A stretch of DNA of 64,000 nt from an uncultured Anaerolineae bacterium (GTDB lineage: Bacteria > Chloroflexota > Anaerolineae > Aggregatilineales > Phototrophicaceae), in assembly GCA_934216615.1 (NCBI GenBank), contig CAKQCB010000001.1:248001-312000 (forward strand), given 5' to 3'. The notes under the pieces are model-generated. The model did not search any database. It was given only the letters and a program-made list of their open reading frames with translations, and was not told the origin of the DNA. This document shows positions 37,641-47,256 of the stretch, in pieces; the stretch's first letter is position 1; the number at the start of each line of letters is the position of its first letter. The position numbers were made by a program, and so were the translations under genes.

Positions 37641-37867
37641 GGGCGGTTGATCCAACGAATGATGAGATTAAGCACAAGGGTTCCGACCACGCTCAAAATA
37701 ATCGACGCGAGGATAGGCACCACACAAGAGATATTCTGCGTTTCAAAATGGAGCGTGCCGGGCAATTCTCGTACCCCTAAACGCCCCATCACCAGTAGGA
37801 CGATACCGATCAACAGTAGGACGATGCCAACCCCTATGATGAGACGTCCTATTTGAGATAAATCCAT
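37637..37867 (-). CDS. DUF2905 family membrane protein
   Basis: A 76-residue protein with two membrane helices (about residues 8-28 and 48-70) around a short loop, RLGVRELPGTLHFETQN, where the LPGDI-type DUF2905 motif reads LPGTLHF. The family function is unknown. It sits 12 bases after ruvB and its stop overlaps the queA start by 4 bases, so it is translationally coupled to queA. Confidence 0.85.
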   Translation of the reverse strand: MDLSQIGRLIIGVGIVLLLIGIVLLVMGRLGVRELPGTLHFETQNISCVVPILASIILSVVGTLVLNLIIRWINRP

Positions 37868-37879
37868 CGTGATAACTCG

Positions 37880-38905
37880 CTAGAATAAGGGCGGTTGAAT
37901 ATCAGGACGGTTATACGGATAGCCGAGATGATCATAGGCGAGCTGGGTCGCTTCACGCCCGCGAGGAGTACGTTTTAAGAACCCTAATTGTAATAGATAC
38001 GGCTCATAAACATCTTCAATTGTCGAACCATCTTCGTTGATCGATGCGGCGATAGTGGGCAAACCGACTGGCCCGCCGTTGTATTTTTCGATGATTGTCG
38101 CCAGTAAACGACGGTCGATGTCATCTAAACCGAGATAATCAATTTCCATGAGTTCGAGCGCGTCCCCCGCAACTGGCCCGGTGATGATCCCTTGCGCGCG
38201 GGTTTCAGCAAAGTCACGAACGCGCCGTAAAAGACGTAGGCCGATACGTGGTGTTCCGCGTGAACGACGCGCGATTTCAGAAGCCCCTTCGGGACGAATC
38301 TCCACTTTCATCATGCCTGCCGCACGATTGATGATGAATTCCATCGAGGCTTGGTCATAAAAGTCGAGGCGGAAACGGGCGCCGAAACGATCCCGTAATG
38401 GGCCAGCGAGTAAAGCTAACTGCGTCGTTGCCCCAATGACGGTGAAGCGGGGTAGATTCAAGCGGACATTTTTAGCCGCGGGGCCTTTGCCGATCACAAT
38501 ATCAAGCGCAAAATCTTCCATCGCAGGGTAGAGAATTTCTTCGACCGCACGCCCAAGACGGTGAATTTCGTCGATGAACAAGATGTCATTCTGTTTCATG
38601 TGCGTCAGAATAGCGGCTAAATCACCCGCGCGTTCAATTGACGGGCCAGCAGTGATGCGGATATTCACGCCCATTTCGTTAGCGATGACATGCGCGAGCG
38701 ACGTTTTCCCTAAACCGGGCGGGCCATAAAACAAGGTATGATCAATGGGTTCTTTGCGCAGTTTTGCGGCATCAAGGATGATGCGCAAATTTTCGCGCAC
38801 TCGTTCTTGACCCACAATGTCATTGAGCATTTTCGGACGAAGCGCAATATTTTCACGCTCATCACGGCGACGGCCACCCGTGACTAAACGATCATCTTCT
38901 TGCAT
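37880..38905 (-). CDS. ruvB: Holliday junction DNA helicase RuvB
   Basis: A 341-residue AAA+ motor. Walker A is [13 protein letters not shown], Walker B is LFIDEIHRL, sensor and arginine-finger regions include GPLRDRFG, and the C-terminal winged helix contains [20 protein letters not shown]. RuvB hexamers drive branch migration with RuvA (8213-8788). GGAG lies 6 bases before the ATG. It heads the operon with the DUF2905 protein and queA; the ruvB-queA pairing is common in bacteria. Confidence 0.97.
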   Translation of the reverse strand: MQEDDRLVTGGRRRDERENIALRPKMLNDIVGQERVRENLRIILDAAKLRKEPIDHTLFYGPPGLGKTSLAHVIANEMGVNIRITAGPSIERAGDLAAILTHMKQNDILFIDEIHRLGRAVEEILYPAMEDFALDIVIGKGPAAKNVRLNLPRFTVIGATTQLALLAGPLRDRFGARFRLDFYDQASMEFIINRAAGMMKVEIRPEGASEIARRSRGTPRIGLRLLRRVRDFAETRAQGIITGPVAGDALELMEIDYLGLDDIDRRLLATIIEKYNGGPVGLPTIAASINEDGSTIEDVYEPYLLQLGFLKRTPRGREATQLAYDHLGYPYNRPDIQPPLF

Positions 38906-39054
38906 GACGGCTCCAGTATAAGAAAAAATGTTCCATAGTTAAGTATAAAACTGAGGTAAGGTTTAGGGCAACACTGGCTTTGACACTTGTGCTGCTGGTG
39001 CGTACAATCGTGATGCTTTTTCAACCTCATCATATCACGGGAGTATCCGTTTCG

Positions 39055-39678
39055 ATGGCACAGCCTCATATATCCTCACATCCACTTGTTTTACATAAAT
39101 TAGCGGTACTTCGAGATAAATCAACCGATCACCGTAGTTTTCGGGAATTGATGCGCGAACTTTCCTTACTCCTGATCTATGAAGCCACTCAAGATATCTC
39201 GTTATCACCGCGCGTGGTTTCTACCCCTATGGGCGACGCAAAAGGGTTTAAAGCTGATGAAACGATTGGCTTAGTCCCTGTTTTACGCGCTGGTTTGGGG
39301 ATGGTTGAAGGCGCTTTACAACTTTTGCCCAGCGTGCAAGTTTGGCACATTGGACTGTACCGTAACGAAGAAACCTTAGAACCTGTGCATTATTACAATC
39401 GTTTGCCTCAAAACTCAGGGATTCAAGTGTGCTTGATTCTAGACCCGATGTTGGCAACCGGTGGGTCGGCGGTGGCGACGGTCGATTTGATCAAAAAAGC
39501 AGGGATTCCCCGCGTCAAATACATCGGCTTGATCGCCGCACCCGAAGGCGTCCAACGCTTGAGCGAAGCACATCCTGACGTGCCTATTCATCTCGCCGCG
39601 TTAGATGAAAAACTGAATGAAGTGGGTTTCATCGTCCCCGGCTTAGGGGATGCGGGCGACCGCCAATTTGGCACCTAA
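39055..39678 (+). CDS. upp: Uracil phosphoribosyltransferase
   Basis: The start is set at the ATG at 39055 (GGGAG upstream), giving a 207-residue protein with the usual UPRT start (HPLVLHKLAVLRDKST). The PRPP-binding loop LDPMLATGGSAVAT and the C-terminal uracil-binding GLGDAGDRQFGT are intact. It makes UMP from uracil and PRPP. It is divergent from ruvB. The following transferase gene begins 4 bases after its stop. Confidence 0.96.
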   Translation: MAQPHISSHPLVLHKLAVLRDKSTDHRSFRELMRELSLLLIYEATQDISLSPRVVSTPMGDAKGFKADETIGLVPVLRAGLGMVEGALQLLPSVQVWHIGLYRNEETLEPVHYYNRLPQNSGIQVCLILDPMLATGGSAVATVDLIKKAGIPRVKYIGLIAAPEGVQRLSEAHPDVPIHLAALDEKLNEVGFIVPGLGDAGDRQFGT

Positions 39679-39682
39679 GGAT

Positions 39683-40765
39683 ATGATGTCACCTCTCGTG
39701 ATTTTTGGAATTGTGTTTGGCTTGGCCTTGAGCGTGACCATCGCGCTCATGCCTGTGATGGTCTGGCTAGGCAAGAAATTTGGTATCACTGCCAAGCCGG
39801 GTGGCAGACGTTTGAACGATGCTGACATGCGCCGTGTGTCGCGCCTAGGTGGGGTTGCTATCTTTAGTGGCTTCACGATTGCGGTGATTGCGGCGCAATT
39901 TTTGCCTGTGCCACGCCAAGACCCTTATGAAGTCATCCGCCTAATCGGTTTATTAGGCGGTGGCTTTATTATTTTTCTAGGGGGCTTGCTCGACGATATT
40001 TTTGAATTTTCTTCGTTTCCGCAGTTCCTTTTCCAATTTGCAAGCGCTTCATTTGCCATCCTTTTCCAAGTATTTATCGAGTTTTTCAATAACCCATTGA
40101 CCGGACAGCAGACCGACCCGTGGCCGTTTTTCCTGACGGTGACCATCAGCTTAATATGGCTCTCAGGGATGATGAATACTATGAATTGGCTCGACGGCTT
40201 GGACGGTTTAGCCGGCGGTGTGGCGCTCATCGCCGGAATTGTCCTGTTCATCAACAGCGCGTTTCGCGTAGAACCTGCGCAGATCAGCGTCAGTTTGTTA
40301 CATCTGGCTCTCGTAGGTGCGTCGTTGGGATTTCTGTTATTCAATTTTTACCCTGCGCGGATTTTTATGGGGGGCGGTGCGCCGTATTTAGGCTTCATTC
40401 TAGGCGCGTTATCCATCATTGGCGGGGCGAAGATGGCAACGATTTTGTTGGTGATGGGGTTGCCGTTAGTCGATTCGGTATGGCAGATGGTGAATCGTGC
40501 GCTTCACGGGCGAAGCCCGTTTAGTGGGGATCGCGGACATCTGCATTTTCAACTATTTGACAAAGGACTCTCGCAACGTCAAATCGTCGTGGGCTATTAC
40601 TTGTTCTGTAGTTTCTTCGGTTTTTTGACGCTGGTCACTAGCAGTCAGTCGTTTAAATTCATCACGCTTGGGGTGATGGCGATCTTGGTTTTGGGCGGTT
40701 TGTTTTTCGTCACGCGGATGAAGCCAAATCCAAAGCCGATTGAGCTAAAGCCAGAGGATCGTTAA
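39683..40765 (+). CDS. WecA/MraY-family polyprenyl-phosphate sugar-1-phosphate transferase
   Basis: A polytopic membrane enzyme of about 360 residues with roughly ten helices. Two adjacent ATGs (39683 and 39686) fit; AAGGA lies just upstream. Family motifs are visible: the LGGLLDDIFEF aspartates, NTMNWLDGLDGLAGG, and GDRGHLHFQL. The family transfers HexNAc-1-phosphate (or MurNAc-pentapeptide-1-phosphate for MraY) to undecaprenyl phosphate, starting surface polysaccharide or wall polymers. The C-terminal HLHFQL loop resembles WecA/TagO more than MraY. It directly follows upp. Confidence 0.88.
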   Translation: MMSPLVIFGIVFGLALSVTIALMPVMVWLGKKFGITAKPGGRRLNDADMRRVSRLGGVAIFSGFTIAVIAAQFLPVPRQDPYEVIRLIGLLGGGFIIFLGGLLDDIFEFSSFPQFLFQFASASFAILFQVFIEFFNNPLTGQQTDPWPFFLTVTISLIWLSGMMNTMNWLDGLDGLAGGVALIAGIVLFINSAFRVEPAQISVSLLHLALVGASLGFLLFNFYPARIFMGGGAPYLGFILGALSIIGGAKMATILLVMGLPLVDSVWQMVNRALHGRSPFSGDRGHLHFQLFDKGLSQRQIVVGYYLFCSFFGFLTLVTSSQSFKFITLGVMAILVLGGLFFVTRMKPNPKPIELKPEDR

Positions 40766-40805
40766 GCGCGTCTTTTAAGGGGCGCGTTACTCGTCAGCCG
40801 TCTCT

Positions 40806-41885
40806 TTATTCATCCTCATCGATAGATTCACTTTTTGCGACTGCATTCCCCATAATCACAGATGGGCCAGCCCGCCCTGTATTCCCTTGCGGCAGTGGCG
40901 GTGGTTTAGGTGCGTCGTCATCTTCTGTGGAGGATGTCACAAAGCTGGTTTTCCCCGGCGGGCCAATGATGGGCAGGGGAAGTTTATAAATAGAGGGTGG
41001 CCCCATCTTTTTACGCGCGGTTTGTTTCTCAAGCCGTTGTTGTTCTTTTTGCCGTTGTTGATTGCGCTGTTCGATCAGTTCCTCACGACGGACGGCAACC
41101 AACTTCCCATTTTGAAACGTCGCGCTGTCACCTGTGATGCGCTCATAAATCGCTTCAACTGTGCCCAAGACAGCAGTCATAAAAATATTGATACTAATCA
41201 CGGTGATAAACGCCGTTGCGAGGATTGAAACCGCATTATTGAGCGGGGTCGCCAACGCATTGACTAAAAGCGTTTCGCCGATTCCAATCACATATAACAA
41301 GACGAACGAAATCACCGAAACGATGATGATCGGGCGCCAACCGCTCAGGTTTTTGATGTCGCTGGGAATCATCGTGTTGCTGATGGTGAATAGGATATAT
41401 AACCACAGGAAAAAGTCCGGCGTGCTGAGCAGCGTTTCAAGCGCAGGGGGTAAACCTTCCCATCCTGTAACCGTGAGCGTGGCGATGAAATCATCAAAGT
41501 TGAGGACTTGGCTGGAGATGACCCAAACAAGCACAATGCCCACCAGCACAGGGGCAGTGAAGATAATCGTCTGCTTCACCACACTGATGTTTTTAGGGAT
41601 TTTAATAAAATTGAGTTTGAGGTCGGCCATTTGTTGTTCTTCCGGCCAGCGGATGTTCCGTTCTGCCGCGACATCGACAATGCCTGCGACCAGCCAAACC
41701 ACCACTTCGTATAGGACAACGCCGGGCAGAAAAAACAAATAATAAATGACAGTGGTTGTACGTAGGTCTTTCGTGAACAACCACCCAACTTTAAAAATAT
41801 GCTGGTGGAGCCAACGCTCCATCCTTCGCATGACATACAGTAATGCGATGACGAGAAGCGCTGGCCCGAGCAAATCGAGAACCAC
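40806..41885 (-). CDS. Hypothetical polytopic membrane protein with Pro-rich tail
   Basis: A 359-residue protein starting at a GTG 6 bases after the tpiA stop. About six membrane helices (within residues 1-245) include a segment rich in Phe and Val. The remaining 110 residues are a Gln/Arg-rich coiled stretch (EELIEQRNQQRQKEQQRLEK) and a Pro/Asp-rich tail, probably cytoplasmic and disordered. I do not recognise the family. It follows tpiA closely and is probably co-transcribed, though no shared role is evident. Confidence 0.68.
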   Translation of the reverse strand: MVLDLLGPALLVIALLYVMRRMERWLHQHIFKVGWLFTKDLRTTTVIYYLFFLPGVVLYEVVVWLVAGIVDVAAERNIRWPEEQQMADLKLNFIKIPKNISVVKQTIIFTAPVLVGIVLVWVISSQVLNFDDFIATLTVTGWEGLPPALETLLSTPDFFLWLYILFTISNTMIPSDIKNLSGWRPIIIVSVISFVLLYVIGIGETLLVNALATPLNNAVSILATAFITVISINIFMTAVLGTVEAIYERITGDSATFQNGKLVAVRREELIEQRNQQRQKEQQRLEKQTARKKMGPPSIYKLPLPIIGPPGKTSFVTSSTEDDDAPKPPPLPQGNTGRAGPSVIMGNAVAKSESIDEDE

Positions 41886-41891
41886 GCGGTA

Positions 41892-42662
41892 TTATTGACC
41901 TTTCGCGCTGGCGGCAATTTCCACCAAACGCACAAAATCATCAGTTTTGAGCGATGCACCGCCGACTAACGCTCCGTCAATATCGGGCTTGGACATGTAT
42001 TCAGCCATGTTCTCTGGCTTGACACTGCCCCCATATTGAATACGAACTTCTTCGGCGATGTCGTCGCCATAGAGTTCGCGCAGGGTGTCACGCACGGCAC
42101 GGCGGATGATGTCGTTTGCAACGTCGCCGCTGGCGCTTTTTCCGGTGCCGATGGCCCAAATCGGCTCATAAGCGATGACAACATGCGCCATTTCTTCCGC
42201 AGTAACCCCGCTTAATCCCGCGCGTACCTGTCCACTGACAAACGAGACTGTTTCGCCTTGCTCATTTTGATCAAGGTTTTCGCCTACAGCGAGGATCGGT
42301 TTCAAGCCAGCGCCGAGCGCGGCTTTGACTTTGCGATTCACAATTTCGTCGGTATCGCCCAAATAGGCACGACATTCTGAATGGCCGATGATGACGTATT
42401 CGGCTAAACCGACGAGCATTTGGGGTGAAATTTGTGAAGTGTATGCGCCTTCTTTTTCCCAATGCACATTTTGAGCGCCGACTTTCACCGCGCTGTTTTC
42501 TAAGACATTCGCAACGGACGCGAGGGCGACATACGTGGGGCAAACCACTCGCTCAACCCCTTCGATAGCTTCGAGGCGTGGGGCAAGGGTTTGAATGAAT
42601 TCAACCGAGTCTTGAAGTGTTTTGAACATCTTCCAGTTTCCGGCAACGATTGGCAAACGCAT
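41892..42662 (-). CDS. tpiA: Triosephosphate isomerase
   Basis: The ATG at 42662 has AGGAG upstream and gives the start MRLPIVAGNWKMFKT. The 256-residue TIM-barrel enzyme interconverts dihydroxyacetone phosphate and glyceraldehyde 3-phosphate. Catalytic Asn/Lys (NWKM), His (GHSE) and Glu (AYEPIWAIGTG) are intact. One small departure is GHSECR where most family members have GHSERR. It lies downstream of pgk but is separated from it by a terminator. Confidence 0.97.
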   Translation of the reverse strand: MRLPIVAGNWKMFKTLQDSVEFIQTLAPRLEAIEGVERVVCPTYVALASVANVLENSAVKVGAQNVHWEKEGAYTSQISPQMLVGLAEYVIIGHSECRAYLGDTDEIVNRKVKAALGAGLKPILAVGENLDQNEQGETVSFVSGQVRAGLSGVTAEEMAHVVIAYEPIWAIGTGKSASGDVANDIIRRAVRDTLRELYGDDIAEEVRIQYGGSVKPENMAEYMSKPDIDGALVGGASLKTDDFVRLVEIAASAKGQ

Positions 42663-42742
42663 AGATTGCTCCTGTAAACATGCCATTTATGGCAAAATTA
42701 TAGCGTGATTTGATGGAATGATCTGCAATTGTAGGTAAAAAG

Positions 42743-42781
42743 AAACAGCAGTAAACATATTGAATGCGCTTACTGCTGTTT
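42743..42781 (-). terminator. Terminator after pgk
   Basis: AAACAGCAGTAA at 42743-42754 and TTACTGCTGTTT at 42770-42781 form a perfect 12-base stem with a 15-base loop. On the minus strand it is followed by CTTTTTACC. It lies 10 bases past the pgk stop. Confidence 0.85.
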
Positions 42782-42791
42782 GGATTTTGAG

Positions 42792-43979
42792 TTATTTGTC
42801 AGCAAGCGCTGCAACGCCGGGCAGCACTTTACCTTCTAACATTTCTAAGCTGGCACCACCCCCTGTTGAGATGTGGGTGACTTTATCGGCTAAACCGGCT
42901 TCTTCTATAGCCGCAACAGAATCACCCCCGCCGATCACCGTCGTGGCGCCGTTTGCAGTCGCTTCAGCTAACAAGCCTGCGACACCAAAGGTTCCAGAGG
43001 CAAATGGTTTCTTTTCAAATACACCCATTGGGCCATTCCAGACGATGGTCTTGGCGGTGCTGATGGTGGATTTAAATAATTCGACGGTTTTCGGGCCAAT
43101 ATCGTAGATCGCCCAGCCTTCAGGAACACCGTCGGTCACATCGATGGTTTGGGTATTGGCTTCATCGTCAAATTTATCGCCTAAAACCGCATCGACGGGC
43201 AAAACAAGTTTATCACCCGCTTTGGCAAGCAGGGATTTCGCGGTTTCAACCGCATCAGCTTCGACGAGTGAATTACCCAGTTCAATGCCTTGTGCTTTGA
43301 AGAAGGTGTTTGCCATCCCCCCGCCGATCAAGACTTTATCGGCTTTGCTGAGCAAGGATTCGATCACGGCAATTTTGTCCGAGACTTTAGCGCCCCCCAA
43401 GATCGCCACAAACGGGCGGGCAGGGTTTTCAACGGTAGAGCCGAGATAATTGATCTCTTTTTCTAACAGGAAGCCTGCGACAGAGGGCAAAAATTCGGTC
43501 ACGCCCACCGTTGATGCGTGGGCACGATGCGCTGAACCAAAAGCATCATTCACAAACACATCGCCAAATTGGGCGAGTTTTTGTGCCAATTCTGTGCCGT
43601 TCTTCTCGTCTGTGGGGTCAAAACGGGTATTTTCGAGAAGTAGGACATCCCCTTCAGGTAAAGAGGTGACTGCCGCTTGCGCCTTTTCGCCGACGGTATC
43701 TTCTGCAAAGGCGACTTCTGTGCTGAGCAGGGTGGCTAAAGCAGGCGCCACTGGTTTGAGCGAATATTTTGGTTCTGGCCCGCCTTTTGGACGGCCTAAG
43801 TGCGACATTAAAATGACGGATTTAGGCTTTTGCTCCAAAATATATTTCAAGGTAGGCACTGCGGCACGGATGCGCGTGTCATCGGTGATGCGGTCGCCGT
43901 CGAGCGGAACGTTAAAATCGACACGGACGAGCACGCGTTTTCCGGCGAGATCAATATCGCGGATATTTTTTTTATTCAT
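42792..43979 (-). CDS. pgk: Phosphoglycerate kinase
   Basis: A 395-residue kinase starting at the ATG at 43979 ([16 protein letters not shown]); an in-frame TTG three codons earlier, with AGGAG 4 bases upstream, is also possible. Substrate-binding segments [16 protein letters not shown] and [14 protein letters not shown], and the nucleotide-binding [10 protein letters not shown] and GGGDSVAA are present. It makes ATP from 1,3-bisphosphoglycerate. It follows gap on the same strand, with a hairpin between them that may cut readthrough. Confidence 0.97.
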   Translation of the reverse strand: MNKKNIRDIDLAGKRVLVRVDFNVPLDGDRITDDTRIRAAVPTLKYILEQKPKSVILMSHLGRPKGGPEPKYSLKPVAPALATLLSTEVAFAEDTVGEKAQAAVTSLPEGDVLLLENTRFDPTDEKNGTELAQKLAQFGDVFVNDAFGSAHRAHASTVGVTEFLPSVAGFLLEKEINYLGSTVENPARPFVAILGGAKVSDKIAVIESLLSKADKVLIGGGMANTFFKAQGIELGNSLVEADAVETAKSLLAKAGDKLVLPVDAVLGDKFDDEANTQTIDVTDGVPEGWAIYDIGPKTVELFKSTISTAKTIVWNGPMGVFEKKPFASGTFGVAGLLAEATANGATTVIGGGDSVAAIEEAGLADKVTHISTGGGASLEMLEGKVLPGVAALADK

Positions 43980-44006
43980 GATCCTCAAGAATCTCCTATC
44001 ACAAAA

Positions 44007-44041
44007 CGAGGCGAAGTAACTGTAGATGTCACCCCGCCTCG
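44007..44041 (-). terminator. Hairpin between gap and pgk
   Basis: CGAGGCG at 44007-44013 pairs with CGCCTCG at 44035-44041 around a 21-base loop, 24 bases past the gap stop. On the minus strand it is followed by TTTTG. It may be a terminator or an attenuating element between the two genes. Confidence 0.55.
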
Positions 44042-44065
44042 CAAATCATGCTCAACAGTCCAGAA

Positions 44066-45085
44066 TTAGTTCAGGCGGTCGCCGATGTACTTGACAAGGT
44101 CGGCGGTGCGGCAAGAATAACCCCATTCGTTGTCGTACCAAGTGACGACTTTGGCAAGCGTGCCATCCATGACTTGGCTGGCCAAGGCGTCGATGACACT
44201 GGAGCGAGAATCCCCCTTATAGTCGATGGAGACGAGTGGTTCGTGAGATACGCCGAGGATGCCTCTCATCTTGTCGCTGGCGGCGGCAGTTTCAAAGGCT
44301 TCGATCAAACCTTCTGTGGTGGTTGGTTTTTCGAGCACGGCGACAAAGTCAACCAAGGACACGGTAGGGGTTGGAACACGGACGGCCATCCCGTCAAATT
44401 TGCCTTTGAGTTCGGGAACAACCAAAGAAACTGCTTTGGCAGCGCCTGTAGTGGTTGGGATCATGCTGACAGCGGCGGCACGAGCGCGGCGCAAATCTTT
44501 GTGGGGCAGGTCGAGGATGTTTTGATCGTTGGTATAGCTGTGAATGGTGGTCATCAGCGCGTGGACAATGCCGAAGCTGTCGTTCACGACTTTGGCGGCA
44601 GGGGCCAAGCAGTTAGTGGTACAAGAAGCGTTTGAAACGACATGATGTGTGGCGTTATCATATTTTTCTTCATTGACACCTAAGCACAAGGTGATGTCTT
44701 CATTCTTGGCAGGGGCAGAGATGATGACCTTCTTCGCGCCAGCGGTGATATGCTTGCTTGCGCTTTCTTTGTCGGTGAAACGGCCTGTACTTTCAACCAC
44801 GATATCACAACCGAGATCACCCCAAGGCAGTTCAGCGGGGTCTTTTACGCTCAAAGCGATCAGTTTGTCGCCGTCGATGACCAAGCCATCGCTGACTTTT
44901 TCAACGGTTCCCGGAAAACGCCCGTAGTTGGAATCGTATTTGAAAAGGTGAGCCATGGTGTCGAGGTCACCCAAATCGTTAAACGCTACAATATCAATTT
45001 CACCGCCATGATATTCGCGAATGGCGCGTACTACTTGGCGACCAATACGTCCAAAACCGTTAATGCCTACCCGAATTTTAGCCAT
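44066..45085 (-). CDS. gap: Glyceraldehyde-3-phosphate dehydrogenase, type I
   Basis: The start is set at the ATG at 45085 with AGGAG upstream, giving [18 protein letters not shown]. The 339-residue enzyme oxidises and phosphorylates glyceraldehyde 3-phosphate with NAD(P). The active-site Cys lies in [12 protein letters not shown], and the NAD-binding Rossmann start is intact. The region after the first strand reads [11 protein letters not shown], where Asp after FND suggests NAD use. It lies 58 bases downstream of yvcK and upstream of pgk. Confidence 0.97.
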   Translation of the reverse strand: MAKIRVGINGFGRIGRQVVRAIREYHGGEIDIVAFNDLGDLDTMAHLFKYDSNYGRFPGTVEKVSDGLVIDGDKLIALSVKDPAELPWGDLGCDIVVESTGRFTDKESASKHITAGAKKVIISAPAKNEDITLCLGVNEEKYDNATHHVVSNASCTTNCLAPAAKVVNDSFGIVHALMTTIHSYTNDQNILDLPHKDLRRARAAAVSMIPTTTGAAKAVSLVVPELKGKFDGMAVRVPTPTVSLVDFVAVLEKPTTTEGLIEAFETAAASDKMRGILGVSHEPLVSIDYKGDSRSSVIDALASQVMDGTLAKVVTWYDNEWGYSCRTADLVKYIGDRLN

Positions 45086-45143
45086 GATAAAGCTCCTCAT
45101 TAAAGAGATAAATGTTGAGTCTTTCAACTCATGTAATGACCGA

Positions 45144-46439
45144 TCAAAAAGGCGAAAGTGCTTTTGCGCTCGAACTGGTACTGCGCTCGGCTTCGCCAAA
45201 CCTTAAAATCGCCTCTGCCAGCTTATGTGGGTCATGCCGCCAAGGGCGTTCAGGATCAACTAAATCAACATACTGCACTTCATAACGTTGCAAAATTTCG
45301 TGATGCGCAGGGGCAGGGGTGACATAATGCGTGTTTCTCCCTGCATTTTCTACGGGATACGAATTATTTGCGAGGACGAGTTGGAAAACACCCCGCCCAA
45401 TATATTTCTCTAACGCCAACACATGGTCAGCGACGGAAAACGTATCAGTTTCGCCCGGCTGGGTGGCAATATTGCAAATATAGATTTTATATGCTTTTGT
45501 CGCGCGTACAGCCGCAGAAATTTCTTTGATGAGTAAGTTCGGCAGAATACTGGTGAACAGGCTTCCCGGGCCTAAGACAACAATATCTGCGTTTAAAATG
45601 GCTTCTATACTGCCTGAATACGCTTGCGGTTCAGGTTCAAGCCATAAATTTTGGATACGCCCCCCCGCCGCAGGGATATTGGATTCTCCTTGGACGATGA
45701 TCGAGGATGCTTCTGTCTTTGCGATTTCGGCAAATAACGTGACATCTTCTAGTGTAGAGGGTAACACGCGTCCCTGAATATTCAAGACACGCTCAATTTC
45801 AATGAGGGCGGTTTCAAGGCTTCCGGTGATGCCACTCATCGCACCGATAAATATATTGCCAAACGCGTGACCTTTCAAATCCCCGTTGGTGAAACGGTGT
45901 TGAAAGAGGCGCGTCATGAAACTTTCATCGTCTGCGAGGGCAGCAATATTATTGCGCAAGTCACCGGGGGGCAAAATGCCGAGGTCTTGGCGTAACCTTC
46001 CCGAACTGCCGCCATCGTCGGCTACGGTCACAATTGCGGTGATGTTGCTGGTGAATGCTTTTAAACTGCGTAATGCGGAAGGTAACCCTGTGCCACCACC
46101 AACGGCGACCACGCGGACACCGCGCTGGCGAACGTTGTGAGTATAGACTACATCAACGACGCGCCCTTGGACTTGACGACGAAACGGCGCGAGGATATTC
46201 ATGCTCATGTGATACAAGCCAAAGCTGACTAACGCGAGGCCGATGAGAAAACACAGCACAATTTCGACGAGGCCGAGTTGAAGTAAGGTTTGGGTGATGG
46301 ACTCATTTCCAGTGGCTTGGATGAGGACGGCTGCAAGGCCCAATGCGATAAAACCCAGACCAACGATGACTAACACCAACCAACGCTTGATGCCGATGCC
46401 CGGTGTTAGCCATTTTTGCACTGCGGTTAAGAAAGCCAT
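45144..46439 (-). CDS. yvcK: YvcK-family UDP-GlcNAc-binding protein with N-terminal membrane anchor
   Basis: A 431-residue protein. Residues about 20-95 contain two membrane helices not found in classical YvcK. The rest is a CofD/YvcK domain: [29 protein letters not shown], and PPGDLRNNI. In Bacillus and Mycobacterium, YvcK-type proteins bind UDP-GlcNAc and affect wall synthesis and growth on gluconeogenic carbon. Here it lies directly upstream of gap and pgk, a fitting neighbourhood for carbon-flux control. A promoter candidate lies about 120 bases upstream. Confidence 0.88.
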   Translation of the reverse strand: MAFLTAVQKWLTPGIGIKRWLVLVIVGLGFIALGLAAVLIQATGNESITQTLLQLGLVEIVLCFLIGLALVSFGLYHMSMNILAPFRRQVQGRVVDVVYTHNVRQRGVRVVAVGGGTGLPSALRSLKAFTSNITAIVTVADDGGSSGRLRQDLGILPPGDLRNNIAALADDESFMTRLFQHRFTNGDLKGHAFGNIFIGAMSGITGSLETALIEIERVLNIQGRVLPSTLEDVTLFAEIAKTEASSIIVQGESNIPAAGGRIQNLWLEPEPQAYSGSIEAILNADIVVLGPGSLFTSILPNLLIKEISAAVRATKAYKIYICNIATQPGETDTFSVADHVLALEKYIGRGVFQLVLANNSYPVENAGRNTHYVTPAPAHHEILQRYEVQYVDLVDPERPWRHDPHKLAEAILRFGEAERSTSSSAKALSPF

Positions 46440-46557
46440 ACAGCATAAATCCTAATATCAATGGTGAAGGGCGCAAACTTCTAGAGAGTGTTTGCCTCGA
46501 CTTGAATTCATTTTAAAGAAAACTAATTCCACGATAAAGGATTATTTTTTATTTTCT

Positions 46558-46586
46558 AGGTTAACATTCAGCGAACCGTCTGTCAA
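46558..46586 (-). promoter_or_regulatory. Possible promoter of yvcK-gap
   Basis: On the minus strand a consensus TTGACA (46586-46581), a 17-base spacer and TAACCT (46563-46558). The -35 is perfect and the -10 poor. The leader to the yvcK start would be about 115 bases. Confidence 0.4.
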
Positions 46587-46605
46587 AGCGTTACGTCACC
46601 TCATC

Positions 46606-47256
46606 TTAAGATGATCGTAACTGAGTTCTGCTTATAGCTAACAGGATGAGCGCCATCGCGGTGGTCATCCCCCCGATGATGAGCGCCGCATCAAACCAGA
46701 ATTGCTCTGGAAACAGCCGAATCAACGTGGAATCGTAAGGGAAGTACCAAGTGCCGTCGGCAAAGAAGGCGCTGTGAAACAGGACAAAAAACTCATCCCA
46801 TAAAAAGACCGCCCCTACCACGATGACAAGAATCAACCCTAAGGTGAGCAACCCCCCGTCGCGAAGACCGATCCAAAAATGTGCCGATTGATTTCGTAAA
46901 AACAGTGCGCTGACGATGACCAAAATGCCGACCACAACCGCGATCAGATAAGCATAGGTCGTCACCACTTTGACATCTTCCATGTGACGCAGTTCACCTA
47001 AAGTATACTGCGCTGTGCTGTCAGGAAATATTAAATTTCCGAGATAATCGATGGGTTCTCCGTTTAACAAATAATCAACGGCATAGTGACCATACAGGAT
47101 ACGATCTTGGGTTGTGAGTCCGTAACGATCTTCAGGGAAACCCGCTCGTTGATATTCAAATTGTAGGAAGTAGGGCGTCATGATCACGCGAATACTGGTG
47201 AGCGTGAGCAGGATGGGGACAGCGACGGTTAAAAATAGACGGATGAGCGCTTTCAT
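46606..47256 (-). CDS. DUF1461 (TIGR01906-type) integral membrane protein
   Basis: A 216-residue membrane protein with about four helices. The C-terminal part carries the family pattern: VLFHSAFFADGTWYF then STLIRLFPEQFW. The function of DUF1461 is not established. Its start overlaps the end of the spermidine-synthase-like gene by 4 bases, so the two are translationally coupled. A 14-base palindrome covers its stop codon. Confidence 0.85.
   Translation of the reverse strand: MKALIRLFLTVAVPILLTLTSIRVIMTPYFLQFEYQRAGFPEDRYGLTTQDRILYGHYAVDYLLNGEPIDYLGNLIFPDSTAQYTLGELRHMEDVKVVTTYAYLIAVVVGILVIVSALFLRNQSAHFWIGLRDGGLLTLGLILVIVVGAVFLWDEFFVLFHSAFFADGTWYFPYDSTLIRLFPEQFWFDAALIIGGMTTAMALILLAISRTQLRSS

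Noticed and set aside
40766..40805. Hairpin-like GCGCGT repeats between convergent genes
   Set aside because: The two copies are nearly direct, not properly inverted, and no T-run follows.
46601..46614. 14-base palindrome TCATCTTAAGATGA over the DUF1461 stop codon
   Set aside because: It has no loop or T-run for a terminator and partly lies in coding sequence; it may be chance.
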